Source: Alphaproteobacteria bacterium (GTDB taxonomy: Bacteria; Pseudomonadota; Alphaproteobacteria; Rhizobiales; Hyphomicrobiaceae). Taken from it: DNA of 5,566 nt. Positions 5,425 through 5,566 of the stretch are shown here, in pieces. The position numbers were made by a program, and so were the translations under genes. The stretch lies in the NCBI GenBank assembly GCA_022600335.1, contig JAHZKN010000310.1:1-5566 (forward strand), in the 5' to 3' direction. Within the stretch, counting starts at the first letter, position 1; each line of letters begins with the position of its first letter. The notes under the pieces are model-generated. The model had not been told where the DNA came from. It searched no databases and saw nothing but the letters and a program-made list of their open reading frames with translations.

Positions 5425-5458
5425 AAAAAAACCCGGCAGCCACATCTGGCAACCGGGT
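5425..5458 (-). terminator. Intrinsic terminator of the right-edge gene, minus strand
   Basis: ACCCGG (5431-5436) pairs with CCGGGT (5453-5458). Inside it GCCA pairs with TGGC around a CATC loop, with a small 2-by-2 internal loop. On the minus strand the hairpin runs directly into a T tract (complement of 5425-5431). It lies about 38 bases after the stop codon of the right-edge gene and upstream of the SH3 gene, so it separates the two. Confidence 0.85.
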
Positions 5459-5495
5459 CTTTGGGTCCCTTGGAGGGGGTGGGAGAATATCTTGC

Positions 5496-5566
5496 TTAGT
5501 GGCGGCGGGCTGCGCGGCGAGCAACTTCTGCCTTGGAAACCATGCCGGCTGAAACCAATGCATTGA
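5496..5566 (-). CDS. C-terminal end of an unidentified gene (partial at right edge)
   Basis: Only the last 22 codons and a TAA stop (5496-5498) are inside the window. They read NALVSAGMVSKAEVARRAARRH. The basic, alanine-rich end looks like coding sequence and is followed by a well-formed terminator at the expected distance, which is the main support. I do not recognise the family from this fragment. Confidence 0.55.
   Translation of the reverse strand, partial: NALVSAGMVSKAEVARRAARRH

Overview
The window looks like a bacterial chromosome segment, most likely alphaproteobacterial and possibly from the rhizobial/hyphomicrobial side. This rests on protein resemblance (a GloC-type hydrolase, chorismate synthase, a small SH3-like secreted protein), on a glycine-type tRNA with an encoded CCA end, and on a moderately GC-rich base composition judged by eye. 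No transposase, integrase, CRISPR array or phage gene was seen.

Layout, left to right. A minus-strand gene of unknown function runs off the left edge (start near 428). A minus-strand tRNA-Gly(UCC)-like sequence follows at 705-779, with several defects that suggest a pseudo-tRNA or an unconventional tRNA. Next come two minus-strand genes: a metallo-beta-lactamase-fold hydrolase of the GloC/YcbL (glyoxalase II-like) type at 1014-1667, and a 92-residue predicted secreted lysine-rich protein at 1771-2049. The 613-base gap before aroC is not empty. It holds what reads as a compact minus-strand transcription unit: promoter-like hexamers, a 5' hairpin, a strong Shine-Dalgarno, a 34-codon ORF and a strong intrinsic terminator at 2215-2251.

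On the plus strand lie aroC (chorismate synthase, 2663-3760) and, 76 bases further on, a 378-residue protein with the architecture of a prokaryotic ionotropic glutamate receptor/potassium channel (GluR0 type, 3837-4973). Convergent to it on the minus strand is a 105-residue secreted SH3-like protein (5013-5330). Beyond that are a minus-strand intrinsic terminator (5425-5458) and the last 22 codons of a gene entering from the right edge.

The genes do not form one pathway. AroC is housekeeping aromatic biosynthesis, and GloC is probably detoxification of glyoxalase-derived thioesters. The channel and the SH3 protein are envelope functions. The best items for a second look are the GluR0-like channel, the small transcription unit whose ORF carries a GroEL N-terminus-like decapeptide, the abnormal tRNA-Gly, and an exact 11-base copy of the 16S rRNA 3' tail (anti-SD) between aroC and the channel gene.
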